DNA from: a virus
DNA: 56,979 nucleotides
Strand: one strand, 5' to 3'
Virus record (IMG/VR): IMGVR_UViG_3300042260_000461
Span: 1-56,979 of that record
Both the position numbers and the translations under genes were made by a program. Positions 1 to 12,300 of this stretch are shown here, piece after piece. Numbering within the stretch: position 1 is the first letter of the stretch; every line of letters begins with the position of its first letter. A model generated the notes under the pieces. That model saw only the letters and a list, made by a program, of their open reading frames with translations. It was not told the origin of the DNA and made no database searches.

Positions 1-250
1 GTGGGTCAAGTTGCTGCCAGTCAATGCCGAACAGCGGACGTAAAAAAGCCCGCAGTGGTGCGGGCTTAGGGGTGTTTTGCGCCTTTCAGTGCCTGGCGCT
101 GCCAGACATTAAATCATTCCCATTCAATTCTCAATAGCACCGCCAAGTGCTTGAATTGATTGGTTTTGTTGCAGTGCAACACAAGGCGATACCATGAATG
201 ATGCCATGCTCAGAAGTCCTCTACAAGACAAGGGCGTGCATCATTCGGAC
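1..250. repeat. Left copy of 250-bp terminal direct repeat
   Basis: Positions 1-250 match 56730-56979 base for base except position 123 (T here, C at 56852). The repeat holds an intrinsic terminator, a 15-bp stretch that reads I-E-W-E-stop on the minus strand, and an ATACCATG box. It most likely reflects overlap of the two ends of a circular genome. Very long att sites or true terminal repeats are less likely alternatives. Confidence 0.9.
41..67 (-). terminator. Intrinsic terminator at the end of the late operon
   Basis: On the minus strand a 9-bp perfect stem (AAGCCCGCA / TGCGGGCTT, 4-nt loop) runs into a T-rich tail. It lies downstream of the giant gene that ends at 336, so it would stop late minus-strand transcription. 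On a circle it also insulates the integrase from late read-through. Confidence 0.8.
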
Positions 251-305
251 ACGATCTGCACGAGATAACTAGATTCTATCAACCGGGAAGATCAATTAGG
301 TAGAC

Positions 306-322
306 GGGCGCGCAGTGCGCCC
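306..322 (-). other. GC-rich hairpin after the giant gene
   Basis: GGGCGC / GCGCCC pair around a 5-nt loop, 14 nt beyond the stop of the polyvalent gene. There is no T-run, so it is not a classical terminator. It may protect the 3' end or help pausing. Nothing else is visible between 251 and 335. Confidence 0.4.
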
Positions 323-335
323 GCCCCCTACCCTA

Positions 336-3300
336 TCACTTCACCTTCTCGGCCAGGTCTCGCATGATCTTGGTCTTCTTCTGGACCTCGACCTGCACGG
401 CCTCCTGGAACTCATCTTGCGAGATCCGGTTGGTCTGACGCTGGCGCTTGAGTTGGGCGATGTTCTTCTCGACCTCAGCGATCTCGGCCTGAGCCTTGGC
501 GTTGAGGTTGCGGCGCAGAACGTCAGCCGGATAGCTGCCCAGCTTCACCCCGAAAGATGAGGCCACGGCCTGGGCCACTGACTGTTCGCGGCCAAAGGCA
601 TCGGTCTTGCCCTGCGCAGCCTCCGACACCCCCGTGGTGGCGTAGGTGCCCGGCAGGCCCAGCACGTTGGGCGCAAAAGCCTTGTACAGGTGATCGGCCA
701 CCTTCTCAGCCTTTTGCAGCGGCGTGTCGGTGTCCAGTGTGATCGGCTTGCCAGTGAATGCCGACTTATTGAACACCACCTCGCCAAACAGCACCAGCGG
801 ACCGCCAGGCATCATGCCGGGCAGGACCGGCACGGCAGCTTGGCCAGCACCCACGTCGAACACATCGCCCACGGGAATGAAGCGGCGGATGTCCAGATAA
901 ACCGGCGAGCCGTGCTGATCGTTCCAGGGCATGCGGATCAGCTTGGGCACCATGCCCCAGATCTTCCCGGCCTTTTCTTCGGGCAACAGCTTGCGCTCTT
1001 CATCGTCGCCATCGCCACCGGCCAGCATGCCGCCCAGGGCGTTGAGCGCACCGGCCAGCAGCATCAGCTTCATGAGCTTGTGCGGCTTCTTGCCCGCGAT
1101 CTCGGCCAGCATGGGCACAGCGCGGTAGGTGAAGCTGATGAACGGCCAGGCAGACTGGCGCATTGCCTGAATCCATGGCGCGTTGATGCTGTAGTCCAGG
1201 AATGAGCGGCGTGAGGCCTTGCCTGCATCGATGTCGGTTGCGCCCTCTTCCTTGGCCTTGAGCCAGGCAGCCAGGCGGAAAACATCGTCCTCGGCCTGGT
1301 ACAGGTCGATCAGGCTGTTGGCCTCGGTACCGATGGCCTTGCCGGGCTTGGAGCCCTTGAAGGCCTCCCAAGCGGTCGGGAAACGCAGCATCAAGGCGTT
1401 TTGCAGCGCCGACATCACGCCCACCTCGGCCTGGGCAGACTGCCCGCCCGTGGCGGCCAACTCCTGCTCCAGCTTGGCCAACAGGGGCTCCAGCTGGTCC
1501 TTGGCGATCTCGTTCGTCACCCAAGAGCCCACATCGCCGCCCGAGTCGGTGTAGCGGTTCAGGATCTCGCGGGCAGCCTCACGGTCGGCAATACCAGCCT
1601 TGGCCAACTTGTTGCCCAAACCGCCCAGCGCGCCCTGACCTTCGCGCTGGCTTGCTGCCAGGATCAGGCGCAGGGACTTGGCCACATGAGCCGCGCCCAC
1701 GTCATGCCAGTCGGCCATGACGAAGTTGGACATGACGTTGTTCATGTGCACGGCGGGCGACAGCGCGGTCTTGGCGGTTTTCCACATGCTCAGGATCTGG
1801 GCATAGGTGTCACCAAAAGGCTTGAACTGGCCATTGACCACCTGGCGCAGGTCATTCCAGACCGGGCCGGGCAGGTAGCGGCCAGCGAGCTTGCCGTACT
1901 TGGCCACGCTGGTGCCGCTGATCTTGGTGTCGGGCACACGCACCCACTCGCCAGGCTTGAAAGTGTCGCGGTAGCGCTCAGACGCTTCCACCACCTCGCC
2001 GGGGATGGTCTCGCCTTCTTTTAAGGCGTAGCCGTGCGCCATCCACTCCAGGTAGCGTCCCACCTCCACGTCATGGATCATGCCGTGCAGGGTCTTGGCA
2101 ATGGCAAAGCGGGCCTCATCGACTTCGCCCATGGTCTCGCGCTCGTCCTTGGTGAAGTCGCGCCAGAAAATGACGTTCTCGCCCTTCACATCCCGTACCT
2201 CGAACGTGCCCGCCTTGGACCATTCCGAGTATTGGCTCGGGATGGTTTCACCGGCTGGCCAGTAAGCCACCTCCAGCAACTTGCCCAAGGCCTTGCCTTC
2301 CATGCCTTCCAGCGGCTTGGTGCCCTCGCCCGATGCGGCGCGGCGCTCCAGGCGCACGAACTTCTCGCCCTTGAGTCCTGCATCGGCTTTGCCCTTGACC
2401 AGCTTGCGGCCCCACCACTCGGGTGCGGTGTTCTTGAGCTTGGCCATGGTGGCGGCCTCGGTCAGGCCACGGCCCTTGTACTGGTCGCCCAGGATGGAGA
2501 TCACCCGGGCGCGCTTGGCTTTTTCGCCTGCGGTCTGCTCCAGGATGTGCTTGGCGTAGCTGCGGCGCAGGTAGGCGTACTTGTTGGCCTCGTAAGCCTC
2601 GGGGCTCAGTTGGCCAAGTCGCACCGCCTCACGCGAGAGCTGATCGATCATCTTTTGCACGTCCTGCAATACCTTGACCGATTCCTCGGGCAGGCCTTGC
2701 ATCATGGACACGTAGGCCTTGGGGTCGGCACCGTCCATGTTCATCCACTCGTAGGCCACGCGAGACTCTTCGCGGGTCAGGGTGGAGAGCTTTTCGATCA
2801 ACTCACCGGCCTTGCGCAGTTGCACCCGCTGGCGACCTTGCAGCAGCACGCGCTGATCGATCACAGCCTGGGGCACGCCATAGTCGGCCACCACACCGGC
2901 CTTGATGGTCTCGGGGGTGTAGCGGTCCAGCAGGTAGCCCGCCCGGTCGTAGATTGCGCCGGTCAGGCGCTCGATGCCGGTGATGCGGGTCAAACCCTTG
3001 GCCAAGGCATCCAGCGGGGCGCGGCTGCCAGCCTTCTGGCTCAGGATCTCGTCTGCGCGCTCGCGGGCATCCTTGCGGCGCGAAAGCATCACGCCATCCT
3101 CTGCCGGGTTCTTCTCGCGCCACTTGGCGGCCAGGCGCTCAAACAGGGGGTAGTCCTTGGCCAGCATGTCCTCGACATCGGTAAAGCCTCGGGCGCGGGC
3201 CTCGGTTTGCAGCCACTTCTCCTGGCGCTCGATGTCATCCTTGAGCGTGGTGGACAGGCGGGTGTCGCCCATGTAACCCACCCGGCTCACCGGGCTCTTG

Positions 3301-6300
3301 CCAGCCACGTACTCGCGGGCACCGCGCACCAGTTCAGCGACGAACAGGTCGGCGCGCTGCTGCTGGGTCAAACTGCCCTCAAGCAGATCGCTCAGTTTGT
3401 TGGCCAAGTTCTTGTAGCCATGCGCCAGCAACCAATCGCGCACCATGACCGTGACCTTGCGCCAGCCCTTGAGCTTGGCCAGTTGGGCGGTCGGGATGTC
3501 CACGATGGCCTCTTCCACAGCCTCGGCGGTGGACATCTTGTTGCCGCGCTTTTGGATCTCGAAGGCCGCCCGGCGCACGTTAGCGTTGTTGGCAGACACC
3601 AGGGCCATGGCGGTCTTGAGGCTGTCACCCAGCAAGGCGCGCAGGCCAAAGTGGGCGGCCTCATGCTCAAGCAGCACGTGCTCGGCGCGGGCCATGTCAG
3701 ACAGGCCCGATGCGAACAGGTACAGCCCGCCCTCGTGAAATGCGCCTTCCACGTCATCCCAGGCATCCTGGCGAATGATGTACTCGCGCAAGCCCTTGGG
3801 AGCCTTACTGGGGTCAGACAGCACCGTCACCTTGGGCATGTTGGGCATCGTTGCCTTAACGCCGCGCACCATGGCGTCCAGGTCATCGACGCTCACACCG
3901 CCGGACGCAGCGCCAGCGCCGCGAGACAGTCGGGTGTCCTCTGCGGGCTTGACCTCTGACGCCTCAGTGGCCATCCAGTCCTCAGCAGCACCGCCATTGG
4001 TGGAAACTGCCTTGGTGATTGCCTCGTCGGCATTGGTGGCCTGAACATCAAAGCCCAGGCCAGAGGCCTTGTTTTCCACGCGCCAGGTCTTGGGCTTGGA
4101 ATCAGAGGCGATCATGTCCTCCAGGTCGTTGGCCTCTTTCACCTTGTCGGCCAGCATGCCAGCCATGGGGAAAGGCGACTCCAAGCGGCTGGTCAGTGCA
4201 TCGATCTGAGCTTTGGCCTCGGTGATGCGCTCGCGCATCTTGGCGGGCAGCCTGGCCACATCTGACACGGCGTTTTGCGCACGCATGGCCACGCCAATGG
4301 GGCTGGTACCGGCATCCGCGATCAGCAAGATCGGGTCGGGCGTGCCCAGCATCACCTTGGTCATGAACTGGCCTGCAACGGTCTCGCCGCCAAACACCAC
4401 TGGAAAACCGGAGATCTCGCCAATGGTCATGGGCTTGGTCTCGCCCCTGGCGGTCAGGTCCTTGTACTTGGCGATCAGGGCCTCGGCCCAGTCGGCGCGC
4501 TCGGCCAGGGTCTTGCCCATGACCTTGGCGCGGAACTTGTCGCCCGACAGGTCCTGCACCAGGGCGGCCATCTTCTCGGCCTCGGGCATGCGCTTTTGGT
4601 TGAACTCCACCGTTGTGCGCGCCATGTCGTACTGGGACTTGAAGCGGGCGCGCTGGTCCTCGTGGGCGCGGTAAAGGCGCTGGAGCTTTTCGATCTCGGC
4701 GCGAGCCCCTGCCAGTTGCAGGATGCGCGGATCTTCGGCCACCATGGCAGCGGCCAGGTCGTACTGGCTTTGGCTGTCCAGGTCCTCCAACTCGCGCAGG
4801 TTCGCGTCACCGCTCAAGGCCTGGTCGATGAAGAACTGTTTGGATGCGAGCATCTTCCACATGTTCTCGTCGTAGGTGCCCTTGGCGGCGTAGGCGTACA
4901 GCTGCACCAGCGGGTTCTTGTTGCCCTGGCGCACGATGCGGCCCTCACGCTGCTCCAGGTCAGCCGGGTACCAAGGCGAATCCAGGTGAAACAGGGCCTT
5001 GAGGCGCTGCTGTGCGTTCACGCCCGTGCCCATGTTCTTGCTGGAGCCCACCAGCAGGCGCACCCGGCCAGCGTTCACGTCCTTGAACAGCTTGAGCTTG
5101 TCCGCCGACTTCTTGTAGTCGGACATAAAAGCCACCTGATTCATGGGCATGCCAGCATCGCGCAGGCGTTTTTCAAACCAGGCGCGGGCATTGAAGCCGC
5201 GATTGGCGGCCACACCCTCACCAAAGCCAAGGTCAGAAAACACCATCGTGGCCGCGCCCTTGTTGGGCTCGACGTTGCCCGCCTTGTCGCGGTACTCCAT
5301 GTCCTTGGTCTCAGTCAGGACACGGATCACGTCATCGATCATGCGGTTGAGCTTGGAGTCCGGGTCGCTGGGCAGCGATGGATCGATGAAACGCATGTCG
5401 ATGGCAGCCAGGCGGCCATCGCCAATGATGCGGATCATCGGGTCCGGATTGTTCGGCTCGTCCTTGGTTGGCTTCCAGGCGCGGGACTTCTCCACACGGG
5501 CGGAGAGGTCGGACTGGTACCCGTCATAGGCCCCGGTCTTGGGCGTGACGATGATCTTGCGAGATCCGTTCTCCACTTTCGGGCGCTTGTCGCCCAGCAA
5601 AGCGGCCAGGGTGTCCGAAGTCAGCACGTCCGCGAACTCGCGGAACATCTGGGTCAACTCGGGCACGTTCACGAACTTGCTGAACCGGGTCACAGGCTCG
5701 TACTTGCCAGCGGCGTTGGGCTCCAAAACCGTGCGCTCGCGCCCGAACATCGAGGCCCATGAATCGAAGTCCTCGATGCCGCGATCTTCCAAGGCCTGGC
5801 GGTCCATGAACTTTTGCACCGTGTACAACTCGGCCAGGGTGTTGGTCACGGGCGTGCCCGATGCCAGCACCAGCGAGCGGCCTGGGTTCTTTTGCTCCAG
5901 GTAGCGGGACTTCATGTACAGGTCAAAGGCGCGGGCAGAGCCTTGCGGGCTGATGCCCTTGACCTGGCGCGAAGTCGTGAAATCGAGCTTGCGGAACTCG
6001 TGGGCCTCGTCCACGTAGAGCATGTCCACGCCAAGTTCATCGAATCGGACGTTGGTGTCCTTGCCGGTCGATGCCATGGCAGCTTCCAGCTTTTGCTCCA
6101 TGTTCTCGATCTGCTTTTCGATCTGCTTGATGCGCGGGGACTTCTTGCCGCCCTTGCCATCCTCGGCCTCGGCCTCTTCCAGGGCAGCGCGCATGTAGTC
6201 CAGCTGCTCCTCGATCATCTTGCTTTTGAACTCGGGGTCCAGATCCAGCAGCTTGAAAGCGCTGTGCGTGATGACCACGCCATCGAGGTCAGACAGCGCC

Positions 6301-9300
6301 ACACGCGAGACGAAGCGGCGGCGGTTGTCGGTGTGGAAGTTCTTTTCGTCGGCCACCATCAGGCGGGCAGCCGGGTAAAGCATCTGCCACTCGTGCGCAA
6401 ACTGCTTGAGCATGTGGTTGGGCACCACGATCATGGGCTTCTTGATGAGGCCCAGGCGCTTTTGCTCCATGGCCGAAATGACCATCTGGAAGGTCTTGCC
6501 CGAACCCACGGCATGCGCCAGGTAGGTGTTGCCGCGCTGGATGATGCGCCAGGCCCCGCGCTTGACGTGATCGAACACGCTGAACGCCTTGGACGTGCCC
6601 GGCAGCGTCAGGTGACGACCGTCAAAGGATCGCGGCACCGTGGTGTTGAAGGTGTCGTTGTAGATCCGCACCAGGCTATCGGTGCGCTCGGCATCCTTCC
6701 ACACCCAGTTGGCAAAGGCCTCGCGCAGTGCTTCGAGCTTCTGGTTGGCCGCTTCGGTACCGGCAGAGTCAAAGACCGTGGTCTTGTCTTTGCCGTAACC
6801 CTGGCTCTTGGTGATGCGGATGGGCCTGCCGGTCAAGGCATGCTCCATGATGTCCGTCACGTTGCGATCAGCCGTGCCCCAGTCGGCGGTGGCCTGCATG
6901 GTCTTGCCGCCGCTGACCTCCTGAACGGACCATTGCTTGGTGCGCTCATTCCAGGACACCTGGGCGCGCACACCGGCCAACTCGCGCAGGAATTGGCTGT
7001 ACACAGCGCCGGGCACCCAGTTCATGCCGATGCCCACATTGATCTGGCTTGGGGTCTTAGGCGCGGGCTGGGCAGCTTCGAGCGCCGCCACATTGCGCTC
7101 AAAGCGCTTGTCGGTCTTGGCAGCCGTGCGGGCTTCATCCAGTTTGCGCTTGACGTTGCCGCTCAAGTACTCGTCGGCAGTCACCCAACTGACAGCGGGG
7201 TCCTCATAGATGGCGGAGCCCAGGGCCTCGATGGTCTCGGCCTCGGTCAATCCCACGCGCTGGGCGATCAGAGGGATGTCCACATGCCCCACATCGTTGA
7301 GCGATGACAGCATTGCATCGACTGGGGTGTTGACGCTGGCAGCATCGGGCTTGCCCAGCACGCGCTCAGTTAGGAAAGCACTGGGCTTAATCTCGCCCGT
7401 GTCCTCGTTGATGGTCTCCAGAGCCGCGACCAGGGTGTAATCCGGGTCATCCTCCAGCTTGCGCAGCAGGGTGTAGACGCGCACCTGGGTTTCATCGGTG
7501 TAGGTCTCGCCCGTGTCCTCATCGACCACTTTGGACTTGACGGACTTGAGCGTGAATTGGTTGATCTGGCCGTGCTTTTTGGTGAAGTCGGCATAGGCCT
7601 TTTGCAGCGCCTTGATGCTGGTTTCCCAATCGCCCTCGTTCAACTGGTCGTAGTGCGCCTGCTTGAGGGCATCGCGCAGCGGCACAAAGTCCTTGATGAG
7701 TTGCACATCGGCTTGCGAGCGCAACTCCACGCGCTGGCCCACCCCACCCTCACGCACCATCAGCGCGCCGGAGTCGCTGACGTAGTAGTTGCCTTCTTTC
7801 TTGGCCTTGGGGTTGAAGTCGATCTCGCGGACCTTGGCCGCTTCGGCAGAAGATCCACGCTCGGCGGTGTAGATGCCCTCGGGCAGGCGGTTGATCGCCT
7901 TGTCGAACAGGGCCTCGATGTCGCCATCGAGCGGCGCGACCGTGTACTCGCGGTCCTTGTACATGGAGCCCGCATCGGAATGCGTGCCCAGCACCATGTC
8001 CGGGTTGGCCACAAAGTACTCGTTGATGTTGTAGTCGTTGCCGTTGACCTTGAGCGGCACCGACTTGCCCCAGGACTGAGCGCCCTCGAAGGTCTCACCT
8101 GGCACTTTTTTGCGCAGGAAGATCACATCTGTGACCACCTCGGTACCGGCGTTTTGCTTGAAGGCGGTTTGAGGCAGGCGAATTGCGCCCACCAGGTCCG
8201 CACGGTCAGCCAGGTACTGGCGCGCCTTGTCATCGAGCTTGTCCATGGTGTAGCGGCTGGTGACGTACACCACCAGACCGCCCGGCTTGGTGCGATCAAT
8301 CGACTTGGCAAAGAAGTAGTCATGCAGGCTGAATGCCCGCTTTGCGTACTCTGGATCGCTCAGGATCTTGGTGCCAGAGAACGGCGGATTGCCGACCGAC
8401 ACGTCATAGAAGTTCTTGGGCAGCTTGGAGTCCACGAAGGACTCGACCAGGATGCGCTCGTCGGGGAACAGCTGCTTGAGGATGCGGCCCGTGAAGGAGT
8501 CGAACTCGATGCCGGTGTAGATCGAGTTTGCGGCCATGGCGGCGGGCATGAGGCCTGGGAACACGCCGATGCCAGCGCCTGGCTCCAGAATGGCCCCGCC
8601 CTTGAAGCCCATGCGGTCCAGTGCGCGCCACATCGAGCGCACCACTTCCTTGCTGGTGTAGTGGGCGTACTGGGTCGAGCGCGAGGCCTCGGCCCATTCC
8701 TTCTCGGACATGGACGCCTTGAGGCGGTTGCGCAACTCCACCCACTTGCGCACGCTGGGCTCGGGCTTGGCCTTATCCAGCATCTCGCGGGTGATGTTGC
8801 CCGCCGTGTACCAGGTCAACTGCGGGTTGCGGTATTGCAGGACCCGGAAGGCAGGCGCGTACTCGCCGTAGCGGGCGTTGGTCAGGAACGGGCGATCACC
8901 CAGGGCGGCGATGGCCTCGTCGTAGTTGCTCAGCGCCTCGGCGGCCTTGTCCAGCTTGTCGCCAAACAGGTTGTTGGCGATCTCGGAAGCGCCCCAGCCA
9001 ATGAACTTGGCCAGCTTCGCCTGCTCTTCGCGGGTGGCCTGGCGGCCATCCTTCTCCAGCGACAGCAGCAGTTCAATGGCTTCGAGGTTCTGCTCGGCCT
9101 TCTTGAACCAACTGCCCTCATAGCTCAGGTCGGAGGCTGAGAAGGCGTAGTTTCGTCCGGACTTTGCGGGGATGTCGCGTCCTGCGGGAACTCCAGCATT
9201 TCGGCCAGCACGATCTCGCGGTTGAGGCTGCTTGCTGTTCGCATCCTGGCCGCGCACTCCATCGGCCCCAGCTTGTCCCACCCCTCCTTGATCCGCTGCG

Positions 9301-12300
9301 TTTGCGTCAGCGTCACCACCTGCGAAGAGATCTGATCCGCCAGGTCTTGGGCGTACTCGTTGAGTTGGCCGCTTGCCGCCAGGCTGCGATACAGCGCGGG
9401 TGCCTTCTCCTTGATCGCGTCCTTGACCAGCGTTATCGTTTGCATCTTGATCTCCAGTTTTCTCGCCAGTATATCCATTTCCGGATATTTGTGGTACAGT
9501 TGTGTCGAGAGGTGTTGAAATGAATGTTCCAGACAGATTCCCACCAGGCTGCGAGTTCGGCATGGACTTGACCGACGACGATGGCGTGGAGTTGGTGTAT
9601 GTCGAATTCCCCGATGGCAAGCGCTTTGTGCTCAACGAAAAGTCGCCTTGGGATGGCATGTCGCCAACCACCTGGTGGCCCTTGCGTTGGTCGAGATTGA
9701 CTGAGGCTGGTTTCTTGGAAGCAGCAGGCAAGCCAGCAGAAGTGGTCGCAGCAGCACGTGCAGCCGCTGCGGAGGCGGCCAGCGGATAAATTTCACGCTG
9801 CGCCGCAATGGCGTTAGCTTGCGTTTCAGAGCCTTCGGGCTCTGCTCTCTCGATCTCATAGAGCTTATGCCCCTCGGCGTTCTTGACCGCCAGCATTTCG
9901 GGCACATTGATTTGGATCTCGGCAGTCGTGCCATTGGCGGTGCGAACATTGACCAGCACCTGGCCATAGCCAGAGTCCAAGAACCCAGCCTTGCCACTGA
10001 CTTCTGTCGCCTTGATCCCGGCGTCTGACTGATCCTTGATGCGCTTGGGCAGGATCTCAAACTCTTTTCTGATTGCATCGACCACGGCCTGAGCATCGGC
10101 GTAGCTGCTCACCACAATGGTCGAGCGCAGCATGTCGTACATCTTGCCGGGGTCGAAGTTAACGCCCTCATCCGTCACCAGCTTTTCAACAGAGCGAGCA
10201 AGCCCCTTTACTGGTGCAAGCATCTGGCCAAGTGCGCCGGTGCTCTTGGCGATGTCGATGATCTTCTGGTCGTACTCGGCCTTGGCTTCATTGGCGCGCT
10301 CAATGAGCGGCTTGAGCAGCTTCTCGGCCTTCTCACGATCCTGCGCGCTGATCTCGACAGGTGCGGCTGATTTGAGCAGGCGGCCAATTTGGTCGCGTGC
10401 GTTCGCCAGGACATCAGCGGGGATGAAGGTGTCGGTTTCAGGCGGGGCGAAGTTGTCCAGCTTCATGTCGTACGGGCGGCCATCGATCATGGCGGCCTTG
10501 GGCTTGTCTGCCAGGTCGGCCAGCGCATCCCCGAACAGATCTTGCTGACCCATACGGGCCTCGGCAGCTGCGAACAAATCATCGACACGCTGGGCCGACT
10601 CGCGGGCCATGGCCTGCTCGGCAGCCTTGCGGTACAAGTCGGTGGCAATCTTGTTCCAGAAGGTCTTGAGCTTCGGATCGTTCTTGAGCGCCTGCTTCAC
10701 GTAGGCCACCAGATCCTTGAGGCTGTAACCCACTTCCTTGATACCGGCCTCCATCAGGCGGATCAACGTGGGCATGAGGTCCGGTGTCTTTTCCGGGACC
10801 ATCATCAAGCGCGTGTGCTTGGTGGCGATCATGGCCAGGTCAGCCATGGCGTCCTTGAAGTCTTGACGGGCTTGGGCACGCGCCTGGTCGGTTGCAGCGC
10901 CATCGGAGCGCTTGACGCTCGGAAACTGGAACGTGGCGGCCATCAAGTCACGGATGGGCGCGTCAAACTCGATCACCTTGACCGGCTCATTCATAGCCAG
11001 GGCAGCCACCCACTGGTGATGACCGTCCAGCACATAGCCATCGGCGGATGCCAGCACAGAGCGGTCTACGCCATCGCGCACTTGTTTCCAGCGCTCGGCC
11101 TTCTTGCTCGAAAACTCGGCCTGGGTCGGCTTGAGGTCAGCGGCTGGGCGCTCGACCGTCTTGTGCTCGATGCCCTTGCCTTGCAGGAATTGGATCAGCG
11201 CGCCGCGATGCTCGCTTTTGACCTGGGGCATTTCGGCACGGGGAATGCCGATGGTGCCGGTGTCGGGCGGGAACATCACCCATTCGCTTTGCTCTCCTGC
11301 TTGGGTTGCGGCAGTGGCGCGGGCAGCCCCATCGCCTTGATCGCCGCCGCGATTGCTCGGCGCATCTTGGGATTGCTGTCCACCTGGCGCATCAGCTTGC
11401 GCACCTTCTCCAGGGTCTCGCCGCTGGGTGTCTTGGGCAGTGTTGCCATTGTCATTTCCTCGTGCAGATTTCAGAAGGTCGGCGCGTGCCGGTGCGGTGT
11501 CGGTGTCGCCAAAGATCAAGCCTTGGCTGGGGTCTCCAGCAGCTTCCAGGGCCTCGTAGTAGCGCTGCACGAACTCGGCAATGCGGCGCGGGCTGCGGAT
11601 GTTGTCGGCCAACAGGGTCAAAAGCTGGGAAGCCTCGGGCGAGTACTTCGCGCCCGTGAGGTCGCCTTGGCCAAGTTCGTCGGCCACGCTCCAGCCCTTT
11701 TCCTTGAGGGCGGACAGGCCTTCAACGGCGGCCAGAAGATCCGGCGCAATGTCGGCCTCGTACAAGGTACCGGCCTGCATGCGCTCACGTGATGCTGCAA
11801 TGGTCGGGGCCACACGCACCAGTGCCTTGGTGACGTTGCGCAGGTTGTCATCCATGCTCTCGGTCATGCGGCGCAGCGTGGGCGAGTCACCGTAGGCCTT
11901 GGCCAGCACGGCGTTTTGGATGCGCCGGTAGCCGAACGTGGACAGGCGGCCATCGGACTCCACCATGTCCGACTGCTCAGTGATCGGCAGCATGGCCATG
12001 AACTGGCGGATGAAGTCGTAGGACGTGGTGAAGTCACCGGCATCGTCAGGGCTCAAGCCTTCCAGGGATGCCAGGCGCTTGGAGTCAGACACGGCCTGCT
12101 CGCTGGGGCTCATGCGCTGCACGGTCGAGGCGTTGGCCTGGCGTGCGAACTCGGCGCGGTTCACCGGGGTCTGGCGCAGGCGCACTAGCACCGGCTTGGC
12201 CAAGCCATCCACAGCCTCGGGCGTGAGGCCGAATTGACCGGCGTTCTCGCGCAGCCAGGCCTTGTAGTCCTCGGCCTTCTGACCATTGGCCTGATACACG

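Noticed and set aside
1000-1524. Minus-strand open frame of 174 codons within the giant gene
   Set aside because: Arg/Gly/Ala-rich shadow of the real frame with no start signal, unlike the embedded genes near 9125 and 11276.
2034-3959. Long plus-strand open frame of 641 codons opposite the giant gene
   Set aside because: Mirror of a strongly biased coding strand (Leu/Gly/His/Val-rich product, no ribosome site, no domain). The same holds for other long plus-strand frames at 4275-5762, 5814-7307, 7557-9140 and 27708-28940.
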